This document shows, one piece after another, positions 34,891-47,529 of a stretch of DNA of 64,000 nucleotides. The notes beneath the pieces were generated by a model. The model searched no databases. It saw nothing but the letters and a program-made list of their open reading frames with translations, and was not told where the DNA came from. Source of the stretch: Larix kaempferi (taxonomy: Eukaryota > Streptophyta > Pinopsida > Pinales > Pinaceae). Location: positions 9,517,501 through 9,581,500 of the forward strand of contig BSBM01000826.1 in NCBI GenBank assembly GCA_027924585.1, given 5' to 3'. Positions within the stretch are counted from its first letter, which is position 1; each line of letters begins with the position of its first letter. Both the position numbers and the translations under genes were made by a program.

Positions 34891-35939
34891 GTCTTTTGCT
34901 TGTTAGTTAAGATTTGCTTACTTTGTTAGCTTCTAATTCTTTCTTTTTCCTTTTGATTTGTGATATGATTGTATACATGCATTTCTTTGGTGAGAATTTG
35001 GTTTGGATTTGGATTTGGTTCAACAAATTCGTAGCTTTCTGCCTTATGGGGTATCACCTCTCATTGATGGTACAAAATACTTGGTCTACTTTATTAAACC
35101 AAACTGGTCTACTTTTATAAACATGTACCATCAAGAGATCATGCACTCATGAATTGCAAATGGATTTAATTTTTCAGAAAACCACGACAGTAGAATTACA
35201 AGTTGATATAAAGACTTGTATCCATATTTTTCTTTTCTAATCTTCCAAATCACAACTAGACATAGGAAGAGATCATACTCATGAATATGGTGACTCTATA
35301 TATTTTGAAATCTACAACTTTAAAATCATAGTAGAAAAAAATTCACCTTGTATGCAAACCTCAGACTTTTAGCTCCTGAAATTCTACTTGTTTTTCCTCC
35401 TTGATATGCATCCCTTCATAATTTATCCTTCCAATGGTTAGTGGATGGGGTATTTCTTACTGCACCACCAAATGAAATTGAAATAATTAAAACTACTCTA
35501 CCATTTATATTCAAATGAAATAAATCTATAGAAAACACACCCTACTTAGAAAATTCCAATGAAAAACTAATCATGTATTTGTATGCCTTCATGCTACTAA
35601 GACCATGTTGTCACCAAGTTCTCTATTGACATGAGTTGGATTTGTACTTATCAATCTGGGGTGTTTGTAAAATTATGAGATGCCAACAAAATATATGCAG
35701 AACTAGGCATCTAAACTAATGCAACTTGCTTAATAGATCATTTCCAGAAGTCAATATTAAACATTGAGGCTATATTCATTTAATTCACTCAACAATTCAA
35801 ATAACTCGCTTAGCTCTATCAAACACTAAATCCAAAAAAATAAATCTTGCAAAATTGAATCCAAAAATCCAAAACAATGATTGTAGGAACCTTCCTTTCA
35901 CTCGATGGTTGAGGATCAATAAGAGCAAACTCTAGTCCA
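34891..35939. other. Stretch with no supported gene
   Basis: AT-rich sequence with short ORFs only. I see no LTR end, repeat array or recognisable protein motif. Confidence 0.4.
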
Positions 35940-36340
35940 GTGGTGGTTTTGAATTTGAATTGGAATTGAAATTGAATTTGAAATTTAAATTTGAAATTTG
36001 AAATTGAAATTGAAATTGAAATTTGAATTTGAATTTGAATTTGAATTGAGTTTGAATTTGAAATGTGAAATTTGAAATTTGAATTGAATTTGAATTTGAA
36101 ATTGAAATGTGAAATTTGGAATAGAATTTGAAATTGAAATTGAAATGTGAAATTTGGAATAGAATTTGAAATTTGAATTGAATTTGAAATTGAAATTGAA
36201 ATGTGAAATTTGGAATAGAATTTGAATTTGAAATTGAAATGTGAAATTTGGAATAGAATTTGAAATTGAAATGAGAAAATTTGAAATTGAAATGTGAAAT
36301 TTGGAATAGAATTTGAAAGAAAATTAGAATTAGAAATTGA
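35940..36340. repeat. Low-complexity GAATTTGAAATTGAAATT array
   Basis: About 400 bp are built from ttgaaa and tttgaa words. From about 36060 a longer unit (gaaatgtgaaatttggaatagaatttgaaattgaaatt, quoted here in part only: gtgaaatttggaatagaatt) repeats about five times. The 210-codon minus ORF across it is a by-product of the repeat. Confidence 0.9.
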
Positions 36341-38401
36341 AATGTGATGCAGATAGTCCTGAAGAGAGAGATTTAGTGCTTCGTGCTCCGCGAAGCAGGA
36401 GAGGATCTGACGTTTCCCGACAGGGCGGCCATCGGCAACGCTCCCGTTCACCGAGGAGTGATGCTAAGCCGGGGTCAGCTGCCACTGGTGGCGGCAGCAG
36501 GAGAGATAGTGTGTCGTTTCATCCCGACGACATACATGTGGATCCCCAGCAGGAGGATGTGCAACAAGACACGAGTGCATCAAGTGCGTATTTTTTGTTA
36601 GCACATTTTCAGTAAATGTTTAGTATATAATGCATTCAATTTCAGCTGCAAGTTATAATATATATTTTTAGTAACATTTGTGTTTTGGTTTCGATCGCAG
36701 GTGCCCCATTAGGGAGATCGTACGATGATTAGGTCGCAAAAATCACTCTCGCTGACATCATTTCCCAGCGAGAGTGGGTGAGCTCATGTGTGAGCACTTT
36801 GAGGGAGGATTCTCCCACACAGCGATCTTTGTCGATGATGTTATCGACAATTGATGAGATGTTGACCCTCTACAGGAGGGTAGGACCTCTTAGTGACATT
36901 TGGCGACATTCATGCCAGAGGAGGAGAGATGGTGTCATTGGGATCCACAAATGGGAGGATGTCAAAGTCGCCATAAGAGGGCATGACATCAAGGGTGATT
37001 TATTCGACATCCCTCGTGACCGCGCCCCCGGTCAACCGCTTAGACTTTGGGAGTTTAAGTTGGAGGTCGCTGCACCACATATATATGATAGATTCGTGGG
37101 AGCATGGGGCATGTTCCCCCACCATGACTAGGTCCCATTGTAATTTGCAAAACATGTTTATGCAGAGTTTGTTTTGGACATGCACCCGGATTGCACTAGC
37201 ACAGGGTTCCAGTTCTATGGGGCTGGTAGGGGACGCTCCTACCAACGTCCTGGAGCTCGGAGAGACCCTGCCTTCATGCCATCCACTCTGAGGTTGGTAC
37301 CGCTTCCAGACAGGGTGGTTATCAGGTCGGGGGATGTGGCACAATCATCCCAGCTTTCTGCAGAGGCTAGAGCTGACCTTGCAGACTCATTGTTCACTAC
37401 CATGGGCAGTGTTGTTGTTGTTGTGATGAAGAGGCATCTAGACCAAGCCCTCCACTTGCAGAGCCAGAGATACAGTATGTCTCTAGTGACATACTCAGGA
37501 GTTTCGATTGCGAGACCCTACTGCGGCATGTTGAGTCAGCGCAAGATGCATACTTTCAGTTATATCGTAGATGCGTCGCTACACGACAGGTATACTTTTG
37601 TATAATTATGTATATATGTTCTTCATGTTACATCATATCAATGTCACAAATTGAATGGTCAATAATACTTAAGGGAGTTGTATTCTATTAATCCATGCAG
37701 GGGACCCCATTCATGGATCAACTCTTTGGTAGCGAGCCATCAGTTGATCCATCCTCTCGTCCCCACCCGCAGACGATAGTAGTCGAGGTAAGTTATAATT
37801 TATGTTCCAATTTAATTTGTGTTTGAATATTATTTCTCAGTTTAAATAATTTGTGTTTTATTTCTTAATTTTCAAGATTTTATGTTGTAGATCTTAAATT
37901 CAAATGAATTTCAAATTGTACAGGGCAACGAAAAGGCGGTAGATCCTGATTATGAACATGAGGACCGCGAAGGTCATGACAAGTCGGGTTCAAAGACACA
38001 TGTGAGTTTTAATTTATGTTCCAATTCATGTTATTTAGTCACATTTAGTAATTGATTTTTGTACTTTATGTTTCAATTTTTTACGGATAGATTTTAAATT
38101 ATGTTAAATTTAGTTTTAATTTTTAATAAATCTAACTTATTACATGTAATGGCATATTACATAGGCATTGCAGCAGGCGGGTGTCAATGCTGCAATGGAT
38201 TTCACACATGGTTGGGATGTAGCTCGAGTACATTATCCTGATGAAGGGCCATCTACCCGTATTCCTACCCAAATCCCGGATATCACCATTGACATGACGG
38301 ATATGGCTCAATTCCTTGATGGTTTAGAGTCTCAGAGACAGCAGCAGGCTGCCGCACGCGAGGGCAGTCAGAGGGACGATCACATGCCTCGTGGGGGGTA
38401 G
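36337..38401 (+). pseudogene. Five-exon gene in D, unknown product, convergent with the transposase-like gene
   Basis: Canonical GT-AG introns join five exons: about 36337-36583, 36701-37589, 37701-37787, 37924-38001 and 38165-38401 (stop). The last three junctions keep phase. Exon 1 is rich in Arg and Ser (RAPRSRRGSDVSRQGGHRQR). Exon 2 has REWVSSCVSTLREDSPTQRS and LWEFKLEVAAPHIYDRFVGAW, then GFQFYGAG and LRLVPLPDRVVI. Exon 5 has FTHGWDVARVHYPDEGPSTR and MAQFLDGLESQRQQQAAARE. Two stops (near 36732 and 37129) and a shift at a GTT run (37409-37422) break it. G+C is clearly higher than in the introns. I do not recognise the family. By position it may be an accessory protein of D, as mudrB is for MuDR, but that is analogy only. 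The true start is uncertain. Confidence 0.6.
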
Positions 38402-38930
38402 TGGCCGATGAGTTGATGATCTATACAGTTCCATGTTTTGGATATTTTCATATTTTATATATTTTCATGTTTTGGATTATCTATATATACGTTATCATGT
38501 TTTGGATATGGATTATATCATTTATACATGGACTTTTATCATATATGGGCTTTGGATATGGACTTTTGGATATTTTGTATATTTTATCATATTGATTGTT
38601 TCATGTGTATTTTGTATATTATGATTTGAAATCGATTGTTTTTTATATTAGATCTGGACATAGTTATTACAGTTACAAATTTATGTTTTGTCGTTTCAAA
38701 TGCAAATTTAATGTGTAGTTACAATTTAGTTCAATTTAAAATGCAAATTTCGACTACATTAGAGAACATCTTCCAAAATTTAGAATTGAATACATACATT
38801 ACGTTTTAAAATTGAAATTACAATTCCAATTCTATTACAATGTAAAATTTCCAATTTAATCTGTATATTCAATTCCAATTCAATTGCAATTTAAAAGCTC
38901 GTTTTCAACTACATTACAATTGCAGAAATG
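38402..38930. other. AT-rich stretch after the five-exon gene
   Basis: Three overlapping ~63-codon ORFs (38401-38629) all come from a ttttggatatgga / catgttttgga word repeat and are not called genes. Nothing else is seen. Confidence 0.5.
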
Positions 38931-38934
38931 AAAT

Positions 38935-39775
38935 CAACATGTAAAATTAGAATACATTTGAAATTAATAATTGAAATTTTGATTACATTATGTTGTCTAC
39001 ACATTACAATTCAATTACAATTTACACATTCCAATTCAATTACAATTTAAAATTAAAATCTCAAATTTAATGTGTAATTTCAATTGAGAAAACAATGTGT
39101 TGTTCCAATTTACAAATTCAATTTCAATTACATTACAATTGCATTTGAAATAAAAATTTTAAATTATGATACATTGTACAATCTAAAATTTAAATTTTAC
39201 AATTTTACCTTGCATATAGATGTATTTTAAATTCTCAATTTTGTATTTGAAATCAAAATTTAAAATTAGAATACATTTGAAATTGAAAATTGAAATTGAC
39301 ATTTTGCATTATGTTGTCTACACATTACAATTCACTTATAGTTTCCACATTCCAATTCAATTACAATTTAAAATTAAAATCTCAAATTTAATGTGTAATT
39401 TCAATTGAGAATACAATGTGTTGTTCCAATGTACAAGTTCAATTTCAATTAGATTACAATTGCATTTGAAATAAAAATGTTAAATTATGATACATTGTAC
39501 AATCTAAAATTTAAATTTTACAATTTTACATTGTATATAGATGTATTTTAAATTCTCAATTTTGTATTTGAAATCAAAATTTAAAATTAGAATACATTTG
39601 AAATTGAAAATTGAATTGACATTTTGCATTATGTTGTCTACACATTACAATTCACTTACAGTTTCCACATTCCAATTCAATTAAATGGAAAATTTAATGT
39701 GTAATTTCAATTGAAAATTTAATGTGTAATTTCAATTGAAAATTCAATGTGTTGTTGTATATAAGAATGTTTTTG
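38935..39775. repeat. ~321-bp AT-rich tandem repeat
   Basis: gatacattgtacaatctaaa recurs at about 39168 and 39489, and ttgtatttgaaatcaaaatt at 39241 and 39562, giving a period of about 321 bp and roughly 2.5 copies. A diverged piece lies at 41290-41425. Confidence 0.85.
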
Positions 39776-41634
39776 TCCATTGAGAGTGTGAACTATCCCT
39801 TGAGACAAAATTATATAATTACAAGTTATATAGTATGTAGGTAATCTTTGTGTTATTTTCTTTTAAGTTTGTGCTCTAATCTAAAGTCATAAAGGTATGG
39901 TTTGTTTTCTTGGCAATGGGCATAACCACCTAGTTAATATAAGAAATGGAAATATGTTGATAGCAAATGCTTGTACAACTATGGTAGAAACTATGCTTGT
40001 GCAACTATTTCATATGATTTATGTTTTGATGACAAATGGAGATAATGACACCTTTTGATCCAACTAGGTAAGTTGCATATATGAAGGCATGTACAAGTTA
40101 TTACCTTTCCATGTACTATGCTTGTATGTTGAATGTTCACATCAACATGTACAAAATAACTTGTTATTGAATGCGAGTATGTAAAGTTAATGAATGCTTA
40201 CATCAACAAAAAAAATAATGTTTTGTGAGACTGCTTCCCAACTATTTATGACAAAATCTTACAAATCATTTTGATGATATGGACGATGTAATCCTCATCT
40301 CATCATGGCTTACACTTGATGCCATCAAGAACATAGTTCACCATGATACAAGATTATAACAAATGAAGTCAAGAATTATGTGAATTATAACAAGTGTCAA
40401 GAAAATGGATTTTCAACCACCAAATCACCATAACTAAATGTCACCCACGAATGTAAAAATTCTACTAGCAAGTTCAATCTAATTATTAATCAATTGCTTT
40501 GGAAGGAAACCAAATTGAAGGAGTGTTTTGGTGCCCTTCATTTCCCTTAGTAAGCAGAATTAAAAACTATGGATTGATTGCGGTCACGTCACAAAAAATA
40601 TAGCTAAGGAAGAGTCACATATATACCACACATGGGTATGTATGAGACCTCTGGTTGAAGCTTCAATGATAGAACAATCAAGGGAAACACAATAGTCCTA
40701 AATAGAAAAAATTCTAGGTTATCAATACAAGAATGTGTGGTCCAAACAATAATTATAATGCCCAAAATTTTCTAAATTCATATATTAAAGAATGTTGCAC
40801 AAAATGGTAATCGATTACCAAATTCAAGTTCAAGGTAGGTGACAACATTGAGTATCTATTATATAGAGCATTGTCACATATGAATACAAGGGACTTAGAA
40901 GAGTCTAGAGGGTTAAGGATAAAGTCTAGAGCCATATAAATTTACCTGAAGGTGTGGGGACTCTCAATTGCATAAACAGTGTATGCCTTAATCATCATAC
41001 TCCTAAATTGAATTAAGTGGGCATGCATTGCATGCTAACCACGGTAGATATCTCTCAATTCCTTTTTTCTTGTGTTTTCAAGGTAGTTATGATAGTTATG
41101 TGTTTTCAAGGTACCCAAACTCATTTCAAATGATTTCCATTCTTATAAATATGAATATAGAAATTAAGTTTTGGCCATCATGAATTTTACTTAGTTGAAG
41201 GAATTATTTAGTGACCTAAAACCTAAAATACATAAGTTTATTGATTTTGGTTTAACCTGGATTATAATGTATAAAATTTTGCAAGTTTGGAATCAAAATT
41301 TAAAATTAGAATAAATTGCACAAATCAAAATTTAAATTTTACCATTCCACGTTGTATAGATGTATTTTAAATTTGCAATTACATTACAATTGTATTTGAA
41401 ATCAAAATCTAAAATTAGAATATGTACATGTTCAAGTGTATTCACATTGGAGCACCATGACCCAAATTTCACAAAAGCCTCCCATCTAGTATTTGTATTC
41501 TTGACATTAAAGCATAGATACAAAAATACATTTATAAAACAACCTCCATAAAAATCTCCAAAAAAATATTACACAAGACAACATGAAAACTATGCCAATG
41601 ATGCAAGTGGCATACATGTAACTCATTCATCTGG
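39776..41634. other. Stretch with no supported gene between the convergent D genes
   Basis: AT-rich sequence with short ORFs only, apart from the diverged copy of the 321-bp repeat near 41290-41425. It forms the 3' intergenic region between the two facing genes. Confidence 0.45.
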
Positions 41635-44600
41635 CTAATGGGTTATAGGAATGCAAGTCTCCATAATACGATCATGGTCAGCTTCTGTCATCTTCCATCT
41701 CTTTGGATCACCTCTCTTCACCTTGATTTCTGTTATAGGTATCTGAGTTGCAACCACCAAATGACTATATTGACATGATATATATTCAGGCATAAAATAT
41801 CTATAAATAATGTGAGCACCCTGTTTTTTCACTTTTTCAAAAAAGTGTCCCATTAGAACCATGTCTCCAACCTGGTATGTGAAGTCCCCATCTTGGTAGG
41901 GTCGCACCAATCTACTCTTTATTTGCGTGCACCGCATCAAATAGTATGCAACATTTTCTTGGATGTGGAGGGGTGCAATGACAACAAATACATCACCTAC
42001 AAGATACATTACAAATATTATTCAAATGTCCTATGTGCAAATTTCTACAACATTTGTATATGTGTAAGATGTAATGAACTAATTAGCTTAATGAAGACTC
42101 TTGTACCTTCCCTAACCATATCGGAAACTCGATCATGATCTAATGAGACCATTGCCTCTTCAGTGTGCATCTCTTGCCATGTTGGAATTGGATGTGGGCC
42201 CATTGGATTAAGAGATACATATTTCCATGGTTTGACATATAAATCATTTTCACAGTGATCAAGCCCACATCCATTTGCATCAATGCAAAAATCGCAAAAG
42301 CAGGCATACTTCCTCGTTTCAATGGAAAATATGTCCCCCATATCTTTACTTCGAACATAATGCAATTCCCTTGTACCAAGGATGGTGTCACAATACCATG
42401 GAATGGATCTATTAACATCTCCAAGGGCAACATCCTAGAAGAACCTGCATGGAATTCAATTTGTCATATGTAAATTCTTATCGAGTACATGTGTTCATTT
42501 GGAAATGTTGATATTGAATGTTATTAGCTTATTATTTGAGTTTGGAGCTTATTACTTGCACACCGGCCTTGCTTGTTCGCGACCCTGATGTCCTAAATGA
42601 CGTGTGCACCAATCAACTACTTCAGTGGAGCATTTGAGTCGGGTTGCACCATGACTCATATGGTACCTCCAAAGTGCTCATTTCACACATGCACCTGTGC
42701 CATCATGTTCACCCTTCCCATGCCCTGTCTCAAAAAAGCTCCAGGTGTGTCGGATTCCTGACTGTTTGTGCAAGCGACTCAACCAATAAAATGAGTGTGC
42801 CGATTTGAATTGCCCTGCACACCCATCTGACCAAATCCCGTGTTCAGTAAAAGATATGCCTCTCTGCCTGAATGAATCATAAATCAACCCAAAGCAGTGT
42901 TGAACGAACAATGTGTCATGCTCACGATCATCACTAACATAATAATGGTACTCCTTGATCACTTCATGTGACTGGGGAGTGCTATCACTACCATCAATGT
43001 TTTCCTGAGCATGTCTGTACAACACATGTACGAAGATAGACACCTAGTCGAAGTGATAGTACTCACTCTGTATCTCTCTCTGAGGAGCAAAGGTGTAGCT
43101 CTCTGCAAAGTCTACCACTGATAAGATTGTGCCCGGCTCAAATACCTCACGGGAATGTTTGAATTCTGAAGCTTGCCACCTGGACCTATGGTAGTGCTTT
43201 ATGTATTTATAAATCTGACTTTGAAACTTCTCCATGAAATCTTAAATAAGAATCTCATCATCGAGCAAGTCGATCCTCTTGGATGGCATAGATGAAGAAG
43301 GTGTTGGATTCATGGTGACGTACTCGTACCTCTTGCACCTAACGGTGATATCTGACAATCCATGGTGTGTTGGATCGATAGGAAAGTTCCTATGGAACAA
43401 TGTCAAATCACCGCATTCATGGCATTTTCTCCCAAATACACACCTCTTATTGAAAAACACGTGTTCAGGATTCCTGTTGCATAGTATCATACAAATAAAA
43501 TCTCGCACTATGTGAGGAGCTAGTACACCATTCCAGTGCCTTTTGGCAAAAATCCAGAAATGTGTCATAGTATAGTTGAAATTCAACGTGGTACCGACAG
43601 CAACAAGTGTCATGAATCGTATTCGGCCTAATATACCACGGTTTCAATTTATTGAATATGCTAAATGATATTTGAACACCGGGATTGATTTCATAGAATT
43701 CCTTGTAAAGTGCAACTCCCGTCATCTCCATCGCATGCTTACAGTGTCCTTTGGATAAACGTTGTCGCAGGACATGCTTTCAATCTAGAATAGCACGAGA
43801 ATGACTATCCCAAAAATCTATCACCTTCTCTCTAATGCCTGCTTCCATCCTATCTCAATAGGGTTCCCTACAAATAAGAGCCCAACAAGCAGCTTCATCA
43901 CTTTCATCTATCCAGACCCTGAATTTAGTATATTTGAGCAATGTTCTTTTTGAAACATTGAGCAATGATGCCATTGTTGATACCATTCGATTTCTTGAGG
44001 TGCTTTGTGCCACAACAGCCGTTGTAATTGCCTTACGAGTAGCTCGGTATCATTGTTTCTTGATTTTCCAAATGAATATAATGCAGTTCTTACATTTTCT
44101 ATTGCATTCTGGCATGTCTTTTTTGTTTTAACATCTTGAAAACTCAACAACTTTGTGGCACGTTTCAATTTTTTGTGTTTTATCAACCCATGTAGGATTT
44201 GAGCTTGTGCCATCGTTGAATGTTGTTCAAAATATGACTTGATTATGTTATTGACATGCTCTCTAACTCTCCGACCAGGGATCGAGTTCCCAATCTCTTC
44301 TTGTGCAGAAACAACTACACAATCCTCTAGAAAATTTCCACCCCTTCCAACCCCACTTCAACTCCCAATTATATTTTCAATGTGAGAGGGAAAGGTGTCA
44401 TGTGATGGCTGATCAGGATCATGAGGGGGCACAGGGTCATGTGATTCTTGATCACCATGATGTGATGTATGACCATAATCTCTCCCTACGTAACATGTAA
44501 ATTAACAAACTGAAAATTGGTTACTTGATAGTTGTGCATTGAACTTTAAAATAGCTAGTAACTTGAAATTTGATGTGGAAATTGAAAATTGCATGTGAAT

Positions 44601-44749
44601 TGAATTTTCCAAGTAATACATTTAGCTTGAGAATTGTTCTAAATAAAAATCGAAATTGCTAGTAACTTGAAATTTGAAATTGCTCAAGTAACTTGAAATT
44701 GCTAGTAACTTCAAATTTGAAATTTCTCGAGTGATATGAACCATTACAC

Positions 44750-45298
44750 CAAAACCCCGAGGTGTTAGTGAAGGCTTCCCACTAGGATCTTAACATCCCA
44801 CCATGCTCCACTGTCCAGACTCTGGGCTGGATGTGCGCCCATACGGTGGTGTCCCTTCTGCATCATACGAGCCCCGAACAAACACTGCAATGCCGACATT
44901 GGATCTGAATCGATGCGGAAGTGATTGACAACAGTTCAATTGAAAATAGATATGGACCCCAAGTATGTTCGACTTCCTAACAGTTTAGGTGTTTCACTCG
45001 AACACCAATGTTGTCTGACGGCTTGCGTATTGGGGCAGCACCCCTCACTCCATGGCTCAGGTAAAATTGATAACCGCTTGGACACAAACGACAGCTTTTG
45101 GTTTACCTCACGGGTGGGAACTAGTTAATCAAGTAGCGGTCGTTGCCCTTCTCGCTGGCAGGTCCTCTCAATGGGCCAACTACTTTGGGGTTCCTGTGGT
45201 ACTCCTCACAATGAGTTTTAGGGCTTATTCCCAAGTACTTCCCACAGTTAAGCGGACATGGATTATTCCCAGATCCGAACTTGAAACAGATGCGAAAT
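44750..45298 (-). mobile_element. E1/E2-type leader fragment inside transposase intron 1
   Basis: 44900-45296 matches E2 leader 29710-30085 in the same orientation, including gtactcctcacaatg and agatccgaacttg. No LTR, PBS or coding part is attached. The preceding 150 bp (44750-44899), rich in G+C, is not found in E1 or E2 and may come from the source copy. Confidence 0.8.
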
Positions 45299-46901
45299 TG
45301 GTAGTAACTTGTACATTTAACTTTAAAATTGTTAGTAACTTGAAAATCAATTATATATATTTAAGTCAAGATAATTATTAATAACTTGATAAAAATTATT
45401 GTGGGCATAAAAATTAATATGATTTACAATCATCACATTATATAAATGTGGGCAAATTTTCTTTATGCAAAGTTATGTCCATTTTACTTTTACATTACAA
45501 GAAAACTGTTATTTTAACTTTATGGTATAATTTATAAATAAATAAATATTTAAAATACAAGTTGCAAAACACCATGCAAAGAATAAATGATTACAACACT
45601 TCTACCCTAGAATTTCAAGGACAACATCATGCATCCCATGTTGTATATATGTGAAATAAAAATTTGAGATTGATTTTGTACCCATCATAACATACCTATT
45701 ATACTCTAAATGTGGGAAAAAAAACATTGATTTAGAGATGAATACGATATTTAATTAAAAACATTGTAGTGATATGATTGAGAGAAAATTCATATTTTTT
45801 AATGCAAAATGACATTTTCATCACTTGATGATTTTGCAATTTCAACAATAGACATTTAAATGGAAATTGTAATTTTATCTTAAATTGGAATTTAAGGATT
45901 TTATATCAATAATACTTCACATTGCAAATTTAATTATTTCCAATTTGTCCTAAGAAAATATATGATTCTAATCATTAATATTATCATGGTAATATGTCAT
46001 ATTATGCAAATAAAAATATATGTGATAGATGAATTTTTTTTTAAAGTAAACATTATAATTAAATAGCTCTTTGAACATTCATTTATATTCAAATATTCAT
46101 TACTAAGAAAATATTGACAACCACCATAACTATGAAAATATTCATTCATTTGTTTTCAAATTGAATAAATTCTAACTAATACATAACTATCAAACATATA
46201 AATTTCAAAATATTCATTCATTTGTTTTGAAATCGAATTTTCTAACAAAACAAGAATTGAAATTACATTTAACTTGAAATTGTTAGTAACTTAAAAAATT
46301 GTAATTAGTTAAATATGTACAATTTAACTTGAAAATATACTCTCTAAGTGTACATTTAATTTGAAAATTATTCTAATAACATTGAAACTTGTTAATAAAG
46401 TTTAGAACTTTCAAAATAGTTAATATGTACATAAATTTTAACTTGAAAATAGAATCTAAGTGTACATTTCATTTGAAAATTGTTGGACAATAAAATTGAA
46501 AAATGTTAGCAAACTTTGAAATAATTTGAAAATTGTTTTAAAGCAACTTTGAAGCATAATTTGAAAATTGTTAGCAACTTTGAAATAATTTGAAAATAGT
46601 TAAAAATATTTTCATATCTTAACATGAAAATAGAATATAAATTTACATGTTTCATTTGAAAATTGTTCTAATTTAACTTTGGTTTAAAGCCACTTGAAAA
46701 TTGTTCATTTAACATAAAAATTGTTGCAAACTTTGAAATTTAAATAAAAAATTGATGAAATAAATAAGAATATAATTACAAATAAATATGAAACAAATTA
46801 AATTATGAAATTTAGTTGGATTTATTGGAAAATTGTTACTAATTTTGTAAATTATGTAGCATGATATTTAAATTATGATAGCATGTAATTCAATAATTTA
46901 C
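45299..46901 (-). other. AT-rich remainder of transposase intron 1
   Basis: About 1.6 kb of very AT-rich sequence has many copies of acttgaaaattgtta-like words, which also occur at 44520-44740, left of the leader fragment. This supports a single intron split by the fragment. No gene is seen. Confidence 0.6.
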
Positions 46902-47059
46902 CTTGGTTGTCCTCCATTGGAATTTGTTGCACCAAATGTGCATCTTCTTCTTCACTCAACCTTGCTCTTTGTTGTCTCATTCGTTCTCTATTGTACTCAC
47001 GTTCTTCATTGACATTTTGTTGTCTAGCATGTTTTCTTTGTCTTTTTTCTTTTATTCCC

Positions 47060-47275
47060 CATCAATTTACAATGAAAACAAACAATTTTTTTTCAAAATG
47101 TTATAAGAAACAACAATATGTTAGTATGAAATCTTGAAATATGCCTACACAGAAATCTTACATGAATCAATCTACAATGAAAACAAACAATATTTTTTTT
47201 CAAATTATTATAACAAACAACATAATGTTAGTATGAAATCTTGAATTATGCCTACAAAGAAATCTTACATGTCTA
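47060..47275. repeat. ~105-bp tandem duplication upstream of the transposase gene
   Basis: tacaatgaaaacaaacaat recurs at about 47068 and 47171, and tgttagtatgaaatcttgaa at 47118 and 47226. The duplicate lies at the 5' side of exon 1. Short repeats of caacaagatcaaatt follow at 47317-47360. Confidence 0.85.
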
Positions 47276-47529
47276 ATGAGGTCTAATTCAGCAATATGAA
47301 AATGACAAATCTTAATTCAACAAGATCAAATTCACAAATCTCTAATTCAACAAGATCAAATTGGTAAATCTCTAATGAAAAAAAAACTAGAAATGAAGTA
47401 AATTGTTTTTTGTGAATCCTTGTTTGTTAGTTATATACAAGTTCATTGATGTTCTTAGGAGGGAAGGGTAGTTGGCAACATTAATTGTTTCCAACTCCTT
47501 TCGTGGTTTTGCCCCGGCTGCTTTATATA

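Larger units (their letters stand above)
41635..47060 (-). pseudogene. Transposase-like gene of D, four exons (broken)
   Basis: GT-AG introns join exons of about 47060-46902, 44485-42562, 42444-42107 and 41996-41635; the junctions keep the frame. Exon 1 is highly basic and charged (QQNVNEEREYNRERMRQQRA). Exon 2 has IEWYQQWHHCS, DTCCCRYHVEF..YYDTF, a Cys pair in CVFGRKCHECGD, ILSVVDFAESYTFAPQREIQ, YYVSDDREHDTLFVQHCF, IWSDGCAGQFKSAHSFYWLS and FFETGHGKGEHDGTGACVK. The set vDFAE, SDGC.GQ[FY]K and GHGK..HDG looks like the acidic active-site motifs of an RNase-H-fold DDE/D transposase seen in uncharacterised eukaryotic proteins. Exons 3-4 carry HPIPTWQEMHTEEAM and a basic tail ending MPITH. There are frameshifts near 43920 and 43490, and stops. 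The superfamily is not assigned; the transposase role is inference. Confidence 0.65.

Noticed and set aside
35819-36451. 210-codon minus-strand ORF rich in Phe, Gln, Ile and Ser
   Set aside because: It comes entirely from the GAATTTGAAATT simple repeat, which lacks stops on that strand.
38401-38629. Three overlapping Tyr/Ile/Trp-rich ORFs
   Set aside because: All arise from a word repeat (ttttggatatgga); no start context or homology.
40753-40935. 60-codon minus ORF with NPLDSSKSLVFICDNALY
   Set aside because: It looks protein-like but has no family match I can defend and no supporting neighbours.
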